Of a DNA stretch of 64,000 nucleotides, positions 8,343 to 16,045 are shown in pieces. This DNA comes from Hyphomicrobiales bacterium. GTDB taxonomy: Bacteria; Pseudomonadota; Alphaproteobacteria; Rhizobiales; Rhizobiaceae. Under the pieces are notes generated by a model. It saw only the letters and a program-made list of their open reading frames with translations. It was not told where the DNA came from and made no database searches. How positions within the stretch are numbered: the stretch's first letter is position 1; every line of letters begins with the position of its first letter. The stretch lies in assembly GCA_900469965.1 (NCBI GenBank), contig UBZP01000016.1, positions 17,344 through 81,343 of the forward strand, in the 5' to 3' direction. The translations under genes were made by a program, and so were the position numbers.

Positions 8343-10652
8343 ATGGACGCACATCGCGCGGAACGGCGGCTGGTTGCGATCCTTGCCGTCGACATTGTCG
8401 GCTATTCGCGGCTCATCGAGGCCGACGAGGCCCGGACGCTGGCGGCGATCAGGGCGTGGCGGTCCGAAATCTTCGATCCCCTCATGCAGGACTATCACGG
8501 ACGCATCGTCAAACTCATGGGCGATGGTGCGATCGTGGAATTCGGCTCCGTCGTCGACGCCGTCGGCTGCGCGGTCGCCTCACAAAGCACGCTGGCGGGG
8601 CGCCAGGCGGACGTCGCCCCGCACCAGCGCCTTCTCTTCCGCATGGGCATCAATCTCGGCGACGTCGTCGTCGAGGGCGACGATCTCTTGGGCGACGGCG
8701 TCAACGTCGCAGCCCGTCTCGAGCGGATCTGCGATCCGGGAGGGCTGTTCGTCTCCGGCACGGCCTTCGATCACCTGCAGGGCAAGTTCGACCTGCCGCT
8801 GGAGTTCATCGGCGAGCAGCATGTGAAGAACATCGAGCGGCCGGTCCGCGTCTACCGGGTGCGGTTCGAGGGAAGCCCGCGGCATCGGCGCTTCGGCGTC
8901 GAGAGCCTTCGCACCTGGCGCGTTCCGGCTGCCCTGGCCCTGTTGCTGCTGCTCGGCGTTCCCGCGGCCTGGATGGCGCAGAAGCGCGAGAGTGCCGATG
9001 CAGCGTCGGTTGCGCGGATGGCCCTTCCGCTGCCGAAGACGCCCTCGATCGCCGTCCTGCCGTTCGACAATCTCAGCGCCGATGCCGGACAGGGCTATTT
9101 TGCCGACGGCATGACCGACGACCTGATCACCGAACTCTCGAAGCTGTCCGGCATCTTCGTGATCGCGCGCAACTCGACCTTCAGTTACAAGGGCAAGCCG
9201 ATCAAGGCGCAGCAGGTGGCCGAGGAACTGGGTGTCCACTACATCCTGGAGGGCAGCGTCCGCAGGGAGGGAAACCATGTCCGGGTCAACGCCCAGCTGG
9301 TGGACGCGATCGACGGGCACTACCTGTGGGCCGAGCGCTACGACGGCGAAATGAGCGGCGTGTTCGATCTGCAGGACAGGGTGATCGGGCAGATCGTGAC
9401 GACGCTCTCGGTGCAGCTGACGAAGGCCGAGCGGACCGTCGCCGAGGAACCGGAAACGACGAACCCGCAGGCCTACGACACCTTGCTGCGCGGCTGGGAT
9501 CATCTCCACCGGGATAGCGAGGCGGAAACGGTGACGGCCGCCGCGCTCTTCCAGAACGCCATCGTGCTCGACCCGAACTACAGCCGCGCCTATGCGTCGC
9601 TGGCGGCGGCGAACTGGCGGACCAGCATCTCGTCCTGGGATTTCTCACGGCGCGAGAAGGCCGCCAGGAACCTCGGGCGGAACCTTGCAAGGGCGCTGGA
9701 ACGGCCGACGGCGCTCGCCCACACGATATCGGCGCAACTGCTCGCCCAGCAGGGCCGCTTTGACGACGCCTTCGTCGCGATCGACAGGGCGATGAAGCTC
9801 GCGCCCAACGATCCCGACAACCATGTCAGCCTGGCGCGGGTTCTCACCGCGTCGGGACGTGCGGCGGAGGCCGAACAGCAGGTCCGCCTGGCGATGCGGA
9901 TCGATCCCCATCCCGCGCCGGCGACGCTGCGCATGCTTGCCATCTCGTTCTTCTGCCAGGGCAAATACGACGAATCCGTCGATGCCTTCGAACGCGTGAT
10001 CGCGGGAAAGTCCGATCTTTTGGAGGACTACGCCACGCTGATCTCGAGCTACGGACACCTCGCACGCACCGACGGCGTCCAGGCGCTGATCGACCGGTAC
10101 AACAGGCTGGCCATGGTCTCCCTGTCCGAACCGCTCACCGTCCAGGAAAGCGGCTTCAACTGGTATGGCAGCGTGCTCAGCTACCATCGGCCCTGCATTG
10201 CGCGCCTGCAGGAGGGTCTGCGCAAGGCGGGCGTGCCGGAGGGCACCGGCACCGACCTCGCCCTCGACGACTACCTCAGGTTCGTCACCCTGGCGAAAGG
10301 CGAACTCAGCGTCGAGAAAACGATCAAGATCGATGTCGCCGAGGCAAGGGCGCTGCTCGCCCGGGGCGTGCCCTTCGTCGACGTGCGGGCCGCGCTCAAC
10401 TACGACAACGGCCATCTCCCCCGCGCCGTCAACCTGTCGCTGGTCACCGGCCTGTCGAGGGAAAGCCTCGCCAGGGTGGCCGGCACGGACGAGGAGGTGG
10501 TGTTCTACTGCCACGGCCTGCATTGCACCTATGCCGCCTATGCTGCGGCCAAGGCGATCGCCTGGGGCTACACGCACGTCTACTATTTCGCCGGCGGTTT
10601 CATGGAGTGGAGCGACGAGGGCTATCCGCTCGTGATCGAGGTCAAGCGGTAG
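8343..10652 (+). CDS. Class III adenylate/guanylate cyclase-FlgO-TPR-rhodanese fusion
   Basis: A 769-residue multi-domain protein. Residues 8-175 are a class III nucleotide cyclase with both metal aspartates (Asp17 in AVDIVGYS, Asp61 in LMGDGAIVEF). One membrane segment lies at about 194-211. Residues about 235-365 match the FlgO-like domain common in these rhizobial cyclases (SIAVLPFDNLS, then GVHYILEGSVRR). TPR-like helices follow to about 640. The final about 110 residues are a rhodanese domain with active-site Cys723 in FYCHGLHC. The cyclase probably makes cAMP on the cytoplasmic side while the rest senses or docks partners. The terminal rhodanese is unusual. ATG 8343 follows GGGAGAGG. 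Confidence 0.88.
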   Translation: MDAHRAERRLVAILAVDIVGYSRLIEADEARTLAAIRAWRSEIFDPLMQDYHGRIVKLMGDGAIVEFGSVVDAVGCAVASQSTLAGRQADVAPHQRLLFRMGINLGDVVVEGDDLLGDGVNVAARLERICDPGGLFVSGTAFDHLQGKFDLPLEFIGEQHVKNIERPVRVYRVRFEGSPRHRRFGVESLRTWRVPAALALLLLLGVPAAWMAQKRESADAASVARMALPLPKTPSIAVLPFDNLSADAGQGYFADGMTDDLITELSKLSGIFVIARNSTFSYKGKPIKAQQVAEELGVHYILEGSVRREGNHVRVNAQLVDAIDGHYLWAERYDGEMSGVFDLQDRVIGQIVTTLSVQLTKAERTVAEEPETTNPQAYDTLLRGWDHLHRDSEAETVTAAALFQNAIVLDPNYSRAYASLAAANWRTSISSWDFSRREKAARNLGRNLARALERPTALAHTISAQLLAQQGRFDDAFVAIDRAMKLAPNDPDNHVSLARVLTASGRAAEAEQQVRLAMRIDPHPAPATLRMLAISFFCQGKYDESVDAFERVIAGKSDLLEDYATLISSYGHLARTDGVQALIDRYNRLAMVSLSEPLTVQESGFNWYGSVLSYHRPCIARLQEGLRKAGVPEGTGTDLALDDYLRFVTLAKGELSVEKTIKIDVAEARALLARGVPFVDVRAALNYDNGHLPRAVNLSLVTGLSRESLARVAGTDEEVVFYCHGLHCTYAAYAAAKAIAWGYTHVYYFAGGFMEWSDEGYPLVIEVKR

Positions 10653-10770
10653 CCGGCCGCGACCGTCCCGGCTCGGATGTTTTCCGCGCGCGGTCCGCTT
10701 CTCCCGGCGGGGGGCGCGAAGCGAGGCGATGGGGGCGGCGCTGCGCCAGCACAACGGCGCGTTCTCCCTG

Positions 10771-10815
10771 TTGACGGCAGGTGGTCGCACCGCTATTTAG
10801 TTGCATGATACAACT
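10771..10815 (+). promoter_or_regulatory. Sigma70-like promoter with overlapping MarR-type operator
   Basis: TTGACG (10771-10776) and TATTTA (10794-10799) are separated by exactly 17 bp. The dyad AGTTG-CATGATA-CAACT (10799-10815) starts at the end of the -10 box and covers the predicted transcription start. This sequence is close to the classic MarR-family dyad built on TTGCAT, so the downstream MarR-GNAT protein probably represses itself here. Confidence 0.7.
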
Positions 10816-10834
10816 TTATCGACCGGACCGGACA

Positions 10835-11803
10835 ATGCCTGCCCACCATCACCTTCATTCCATCGATGCCATCCGCGCCACCTCTCGCCGCCTAGTCCGC
10901 GAGCTGGGTTTCATGAGCACGGACCTCGCGGGGACCGACCTGCCGCCGTCGGCCGTCCATGCCCTCATCGAGATCGAAGGCGGCGGCGTCACCGCGCGCG
11001 ACCTCGGGGCGCGCCTCCGGCTGGAGAAATCGAGCGTCAGCCGGATGCTCCGGAAACTGGTCGATTCCGGCGACGTGAGGGAGCTTGCCGCCGAAGGGGA
11101 TGGCCGCGTCAAGATGCTGTCGCTCACCGCCTCCGGAAAGGACCGGGTCGCCGCCATCCATGCGTTCGCGCGCGCGCAGGTCGCAGATGCGCTAAGCCGC
11201 TTGCAACCCGGACAAACCCGGGCGGTGCTCGAGGGGCTGCGCCTCTATACGGATGCCCTGGCCGGGCAGCGCGACGCCGGCGCCCCCGCCCCCGGCATAC
11301 GGATCGAAAGCGGCTACCGGCCGGGCATCATCGCCCGCATCACCGAGATGCATGCCCGCTACTATTCGCAGGCCCATGGGCTTGGACAACACTTCGAAAG
11401 CGTCGTCGCCGGCGGTCTGGCCGCGTTTGCCGATCGCCTGAACGCCCCGGTCAACCAGGTCTGGGTCGCGACGGCGGGTGATGCGATCCTCGGCTCCATC
11501 GCCATCGACGGCGAGGACATGGGGCCGGGCATCGCCCACCTGCGATGGTACATCGTCGACGACGCCCTGCGCGGCACGGGCTGCGGCAAGGCTCTGCTCG
11601 ATACGGCACTGGCATTCGCCGACGCACAGGGCTTCTCGGAGACCCACCTGTTCACGTTCTCGGGCCTGGACGCCGCGCGCCACCTCTATGAACAGCGGGG
11701 ATTCGTGCTGGCGCAGGAAGGGGCCGGCAGCCAGTGGGGCAAGGAGGTGACGGAACAGCGTTTCGTCAGGAAGCGGACGTCGCCGCGACACGCCGATCGA
11801 TGA
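10835..11803 (+). CDS. MarR-family regulator fused to GNAT acetyltransferase
   Basis: A 322-residue two-domain protein. Residues about 10-150 are a MarR winged-helix DNA-binding domain (LPPSAVHALIEIEGGG, then LRLEKSSVSRMLRKLV as recognition helix, and the VKMLSLTASGKD wing). Residues about 155-315 are an N-acetyltransferase with the acetyl-CoA loop RGTGCGKALLDTAL. Such fusions are common in proteobacteria; the small molecule or protein acetylated is not known, and the acetyltransferase may serve as ligand sensor. Two upstream in-frame ATG codons (10781, 10805) lie inside or before the promoter and operator at 10771-10815, so 10835 is the start consistent with that promoter. Confidence 0.85.
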   Translation: MPAHHHLHSIDAIRATSRRLVRELGFMSTDLAGTDLPPSAVHALIEIEGGGVTARDLGARLRLEKSSVSRMLRKLVDSGDVRELAAEGDGRVKMLSLTASGKDRVAAIHAFARAQVADALSRLQPGQTRAVLEGLRLYTDALAGQRDAGAPAPGIRIESGYRPGIIARITEMHARYYSQAHGLGQHFESVVAGGLAAFADRLNAPVNQVWVATAGDAILGSIAIDGEDMGPGIAHLRWYIVDDALRGTGCGKALLDTALAFADAQGFSETHLFTFSGLDAARHLYEQRGFVLAQEGAGSQWGKEVTEQRFVRKRTSPRHADR

Positions 11804-11973
11804 CCGGCCGGCCGGCGGCAACGGCGCAGTTTTCGGCAGCGCTCGCCGGCCCGTCTTCGATCGGAAACACGCTGATGGCGTCGCTTCGTGCCTCCGGACA
11901 TGAGCAAGCCCCGGCCGAATGGCGGCAGCGGACCGCCGCTGCTCCGCCTGCCCGGGCAAGGACCGATCCGCCC

Positions 11974-12936
11974 CTACCAGGGCTTCCAGGCGACCAGCAG
12001 GCCGCCGTCTTCGCGTTCGGCCTTCTCGCAGAGCGCAAGGACGGCCTCGACCGGCGCCCGGCGCGGGACGGCGCCGGCGACGAGGGCTGCGTCCGCGACC
12101 GTCACCGCGCCGCCGCGGCAGACGACGGTGAAGAGCAGCGGGCCGGTGGACCACCAGGCGGGCGCGCCCGGGAGGATTTCCGCGACCGCCGGAAGCGCGT
12201 CGAGGATGCGTTGGAAGACGGGGTGGCCCGGCGGGGCGGCGATGAAGGAATTGGCGAGCAGCAGGCTGCCGGCGCCGGTGTCGCGCGGGATGTCCTCCGC
12301 CAGCACCGAAAGCCCGACCATCGGCAGGACGGCATCGAAGGGCACGTCCCGCCGTGCCGGATACCAGTCGCAATCGAGATAGATGCCGCCGAAGCGCTGC
12401 AGGATCAGGTAGCGGGCGACATCGACCGCGCCCGGCAGGTCGCCGGCCGAAAGCATCGCGCGGAAGACCGGGTGGCCGTCGACGCCGATTGCGGCGAGCT
12501 CGGGCTCGCGCCAGAGACGGTATTCATAGCCGTGCCGGGCGGCATGGTCGGCCCAGGCGACGGTGGCCGCCGGCACCGCCGCCGTGCCGATCCAGACCTG
12601 GTGCAGCACCTGCGGGACGGGCGTGCGGCCGGCCTCGGCGAGCGCCCGGCGCTCCTCGGCGGAGAAGCGGCCGAACGGCGCCAGCAGGCCGGGCGGCGGC
12701 ACCAGCGTGTGCTGGTAGCCGACGCGGGCGATCGGATCGCCGCGGCGCTTGGCCACCTTCAGGTATGCCGAATGCAGCGGCCGCGGCAGGCCGAGCACGG
12801 TGGCCGGGCCGAGCACGCCGCATGCGGGATCGGCGGCGATGGCATCGAGGATGGCGAGCGCTGCCTCGAAGCGCCCCTCCTCGCGCAGGGCCTCCGCCTC
12901 GCGCAGCCCCGCCTTCAAGCTTTCCCGTTTCGTCAT
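11974..12936 (-). CDS. Glycosyltransferase with DXD motif (GT32-like)
   Basis: A 320-residue protein whose central part matches the sugar-binding DXD glycosyltransferase region: VLHQVWIGT, WADHAARHGYEYRLW, ARYLILQRFGGIYLDCDWY (DXD motif DCD) and a late SFIAAPPGHPVFQRIL segment typical of capsular or LPS mannosyltransferase-like enzymes. The N-terminal about 80 residues look like a helical, TPR-like extension. No signal peptide or membrane segment is evident, so it probably acts at the cytoplasmic face. The start at 12936 is the first ATG giving the helical N terminus; the frame is open far upstream but there it runs antisense to the nitrilase gene. Confidence 0.75.
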   Translation of the reverse strand: MTKRESLKAGLREAEALREEGRFEAALAILDAIAADPACGVLGPATVLGLPRPLHSAYLKVAKRRGDPIARVGYQHTLVPPPGLLAPFGRFSAEERRALAEAGRTPVPQVLHQVWIGTAAVPAATVAWADHAARHGYEYRLWREPELAAIGVDGHPVFRAMLSAGDLPGAVDVARYLILQRFGGIYLDCDWYPARRDVPFDAVLPMVGLSVLAEDIPRDTGAGSLLLANSFIAAPPGHPVFQRILDALPAVAEILPGAPAWWSTGPLLFTVVCRGGAVTVADAALVAGAVPRRAPVEAVLALCEKAEREDGGLLVAWKPW

Positions 12937-13155
12937 GCCTCTCGCTCCCGAACGGCCCGCCGGCAACCGCCTTGCGCCCCTCCCCTGGGCTAGCGCGGAA
13001 CGCCGACGGCCGTCAACGGCGGCGATGGGGGACAGCGAGCGGGGCGGCGATCGGGGCGGCGACGGCGGGGCCGGCCGGGCACGACCCATGCAATTTGCGG
13101 TTTCGCTTCGCTCCGATTGCATCGACAATGCGAATCGGACGCGCAGGAGACGCTC

Positions 13156-13995
13156 TTGAAGATCGCCGCAGCACAGACCGCCGTTTCCGCCTGCATCGCC
13201 ACCAACGGCGAGGCGATCCGCAGCGCGATCGCCCTGGCCGCGGCCGAGGGCGCCCGGCTGGTGCATGTCTGCGAGGGCGCGCTGTCGGGCTACGCCAAGG
13301 CCCAGATCGCCTGCCCGGAGGCCTGGTCGCGCTTCGACTGGGCGGCACAGGAGGCCGAACTGCGGGCGATCGCCGCGCTGTGCCGCCGGCTCGGCGTCTT
13401 CGCGGTGGTCGGCGGTGCGCACCGGCTCTCGGGCGGTCTCCCGCCGCACAACAGTCTCTACGTGCTGTCCGATGCCGGCGAACTCCTCACCCGCTACGAC
13501 AAGCGCTACCTGTCGAACAGCGAACTGCAGGGCTGGTACACGCCCGGGACCGAGCCGATCACCTTTGCGGTCGACGGCTACCGCTTCGGCTGCGCGATCT
13601 GCATCGAGGCGCAATTCTTCGAGGTGTTTTCCGGCTACGAGCGGCAGGGCGTCGACGCCGTGCTGTTCTCGTCCTTCGGCATCCCCGTGCGCTTTCTGAT
13701 CGCGCTTCGGGCGCACGCGGCGCTGAACTGCCTCTGGATCAGCGCCGCCACGCCGGCGCAGACCGTCGGCGACCGGGGCCCGGCCGGCATCCTCGGACCG
13801 CACGGCAAGACGGCCGCGCATGGCCCGCACGTTGCGGAGACGGCGATCGCGACCGCCGTGCTCGACCGGGACGACCCGGCCTACGAGACGGTGCTGCAGA
13901 AGGCGCGGCCCTGGCGGGCGCTGGCGCGGGACGGCGGGATCTACCGGCAGAACGGGAGCGACGATCCGCGGAGCCGGAGGCGGGACGAATTCTGA
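13156..13995 (+). CDS. Carbon-nitrogen hydrolase (nitrilase superfamily)
   Basis: A 279-residue enzyme of the nitrilase/amidase superfamily acting on non-peptide C-N bonds. The catalytic triad is visible as Glu40 (VCEGALSGY), Lys116 (RYDKRYLS) and Cys149 (GCAICIEAQF), with a normal spacing and length. I chose the TTG at 13156 because AGGAGA lies five to six bases upstream and translation starts at the first beta strand (KIAAAQTAV); an earlier TTG at 13117 lacks a ribosome site. The substrate is unknown; the closest recognisable neighbours in motif style are aliphatic amidase-like and N-carbamoyl hydrolase-like proteins. It is divergent from the GT32-like gene. Confidence 0.87.
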   Translation: MKIAAAQTAVSACIATNGEAIRSAIALAAAEGARLVHVCEGALSGYAKAQIACPEAWSRFDWAAQEAELRAIAALCRRLGVFAVVGGAHRLSGGLPPHNSLYVLSDAGELLTRYDKRYLSNSELQGWYTPGTEPITFAVDGYRFGCAICIEAQFFEVFSGYERQGVDAVLFSSFGIPVRFLIALRAHAALNCLWISAATPAQTVGDRGPAGILGPHGKTAAHGPHVAETAIATAVLDRDDPAYETVLQKARPWRALARDGGIYRQNGSDDPRSRRRDEF

Positions 13996-14023
13996 CCACC
14001 GCAGGGCGGAGCGCGCCGCCCCT

Positions 14024-14156
14024 CACCCCATTTTCCACGCTGCCCCTCACCCTAGCCCTCCCCCCGCAGGCGGGGAGAGGGGACTGGAAACGTCGCCGCA
14101 TCCGGCCTTCTCCCCGTTCACGGGGAGAAGGTGCCGGCAGGCGGATGAGGGGCGGA
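14024..14156. repeat. Two palindromic intergenic repeats between convergent genes
   Basis: Two G+C-rich hairpins lie back to back: one built from CTCCCCCCG and CGGGGAGAG around 14050-14082, and one built from CCTTCTCCCCG and CGGGGAGAAGG around 14107-14131, followed by a G+C-rich tail ending GGATGAGGGGCGG. The second resembles the element at 8098. They may help end transcription of both converging genes. Confidence 0.5.
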
Positions 14157-14239
14157 CTTGCCGCAAACTTCGCGCGCGCCGCCCCGCTGGGGCGCAGGGG
14201 CCAGGCGCTCTTGCGGCCGCCCAACGGCCGGGCCTGTGG

Positions 14240-15058
14240 CTAGCGCCTTTCGCCGTGGCCGCGCCTTGGCGTCAGGTAGCGTTCGATGATCTGCCGCTGG
14301 CCCGGCTCCAGCACCGCTTCGAGCGCGGTCTTCGCCGTCTTCAGCCGTTCGGCCTTCGCCGCCCGGTCCTCGACGCGCATGATCAGGCGGTCGAGCAGGT
14401 CCATGCCGGACGCACGGCCGCCGAGGCGGGGGCCGCCCGGCCGGGTCAGCTGGTCGTCCGCGCCGGCTGCGGGCGGCTGCGCGCCGGCCGCGTCGCCCGG
14501 CGCCATCTGCTGGCCCTCGGCCGGCATGTCGTCGGCGGTCATGCCCTCCATCGGCATCCCGCCCGCAGGGCCGCCGGCCGCCTCGTCCATCCCGCCCGGT
14601 CCGCCGGCCCGGCCGTGGAACGGCATCGGGGTTGCGAAATCGACGAGGGCCGCGGTGAAGGTCCGCCAGGCGTCGAGCTGCGCCGTCTTGATGCCGGCTG
14701 CGACCTCGGCCGCGGCCAGGCGCATGGCCAGCCGCTCGCCCGACCACTGACGGTGCCAGCGGTGGCCGCGGTCCCGGTCGCCGTCGCGGTGATCGCGGTC
14801 GGCGCGGTGCATGCCGTGGTAGCCCCGCCTGTCGTCGTCCATCCCGCGCCCCATGCGGCGGTCCATGCCGCGGTGTTCCATCCGGGCCTCGTCCTTGGCG
14901 GCGTCCGATCCGCGCTCGGCGGCAACCGCCGGCGGCGGCGCGCCCTCCTGCGCCAATGCCGGCAACGCGGTGACGGGCAGCGCCAGCGGCAGGGCGAGCG
15001 CCAGCACGAGCGCCTTGCGCAATCCTCTGGAAGGGGTCGGAAGAGTGTCGGTTATCAT
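14240..15058 (-). CDS. Periplasmic Spy/CpxP-like (LTXXQ-type) protein
   Basis: A 272-residue exported protein. A signal peptide covers about residues 1-37 (ALVLALALPLALPVTALPALA). The mature N terminus is extremely rich in Arg, Asp, His and Met, suggesting metal or polyanion binding. Two helical segments, LAAAEVAAGIKTAQLDAW and a second AERLKTAKTALEAVLEPGQ, resemble the paired helices of Spy/CpxP-like chaperones, separated by a Gly/Pro/Met-rich linker. The start at 15058 was chosen because AAGGAG lies seven bases upstream; an ATG six codons earlier overlaps that site. Function is inferred: envelope stress or metal-related chaperone. Confidence 0.6.
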   Translation of the reverse strand: MITDTLPTPSRGLRKALVLALALPLALPVTALPALAQEGAPPPAVAAERGSDAAKDEARMEHRGMDRRMGRGMDDDRRGYHGMHRADRDHRDGDRDRGHRWHRQWSGERLAMRLAAAEVAAGIKTAQLDAWRTFTAALVDFATPMPFHGRAGGPGGMDEAAGGPAGGMPMEGMTADDMPAEGQQMAPGDAAGAQPPAAGADDQLTRPGGPRLGGRASGMDLLDRLIMRVEDRAAKAERLKTAKTALEAVLEPGQRQIIERYLTPRRGHGERR

Positions 15059-15271
15059 TCTGTTTCTCCTTGGCATTCGTCCCTACGCGGAGAAACATAG
15101 GCGCCGCCCGTGACCGCTCTAGGGCCCGGCCATGACGAAAGACAGGGATGCGATGACTTTTGCGTGATCGCCGCGGGCATGGCCGGAAAACCGCAACCGC
15201 GACTGGCAGGCGGTGGGCAGGCGGCTGGCAGGCGGTTGACAGGCGGCGTGATGCGTCGGCGCCGCGGGTTG

Positions 15272-15787
15272 CTAGCGGTTGCCGGTGCCGCCCACTTCCA
15301 GCGGCCAGGTGACGAGGTAGTCCTCGTAGTCCTCGACGTCGATCCCCTCCTCGCTGACGGTGCGGCCGCGGGCGGAGATGCCGGCCTGGTGGACCGTCTC
15401 GGGATCGCCGGAGACGAGCGGATGCCACCAGTAGAGGTCGTGGCCGTCGCGGATCAGCCGATAGCCGCAGGTCGGCGGCAGCCAGCTGATCTCGGCGACC
15501 GACTTCACCGTCAGGCGGATGCAGTCGGGCACGGTCGCCTGGCGGTTCTCGTAGTCCTTGCAGCGACAGCTGTGGTCGTCCAGGAGCTGACAGCGGATCG
15601 AGGTCCAGACGATCTCGCCGGTGTCCCAGTCCTCGAGCTTGTTGAGACAGCAGAGCCCGCAGCCGTCGCACAGGCTCTCCCATTCGCCGTCCGACATCTC
15701 GGCCAGCGTCTTTCTCTGCCAGAACGGAAGCTCGTTGCCGAGACCGTCGGCGTCGAGGTCCTGCTTCATCTCGTACTTCGCGCTCAT
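15272..15787 (-). CDS. YcgN-type cysteine cluster protein (UPF0260)
   Basis: A 171-residue small protein of the YcgN/UPF0260 family. It shows the full cysteine pattern: [15 protein letters not shown] near residue 40, then [18 protein letters not shown] and PTCGYRL, a set of at least eight cysteines that probably bind metal or an iron-sulfur cluster. The role of the family is unknown. The start at 15787 begins with [11 protein letters not shown] and is preceded by GGACGGGG; a second in-frame ATG six codons later is possible. The stretch upstream in the same frame is open but rich in arginine and shows no family signature. Confidence 0.88.
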   Translation of the reverse strand: MSAKYEMKQDLDADGLGNELPFWQRKTLAEMSDGEWESLCDGCGLCCLNKLEDWDTGEIVWTSIRCQLLDDHSCRCKDYENRQATVPDCIRLTVKSVAEISWLPPTCGYRLIRDGHDLYWWHPLVSGDPETVHQAGISARGRTVSEEGIDVEDYEDYLVTWPLEVGGTGNR

Positions 15788-16045
15788 CCCCGTCCACTGA
15801 ACCTCGCGGGCCAAAAGGTCAAGCAAAAGCAGTGCCCCGGCGTGCAGAGCGGGGGTGCGGGCGCGGAATTCCGGTCGCAGCGCCGCCGTAACCGCGTCCC
15901 GGTGTGTCCTCTGCGCAAGCCTTCGCGACAACGTGAACGCGGCGGCAACGGAACGCAAACCCGGCTGTTTTATCCATGGCGATAGCCTGATATCGTTTTA
16001 AAAGGATCGCGCGCCCAGGGCTTGCGCGCATGAGGATGGACCGCC

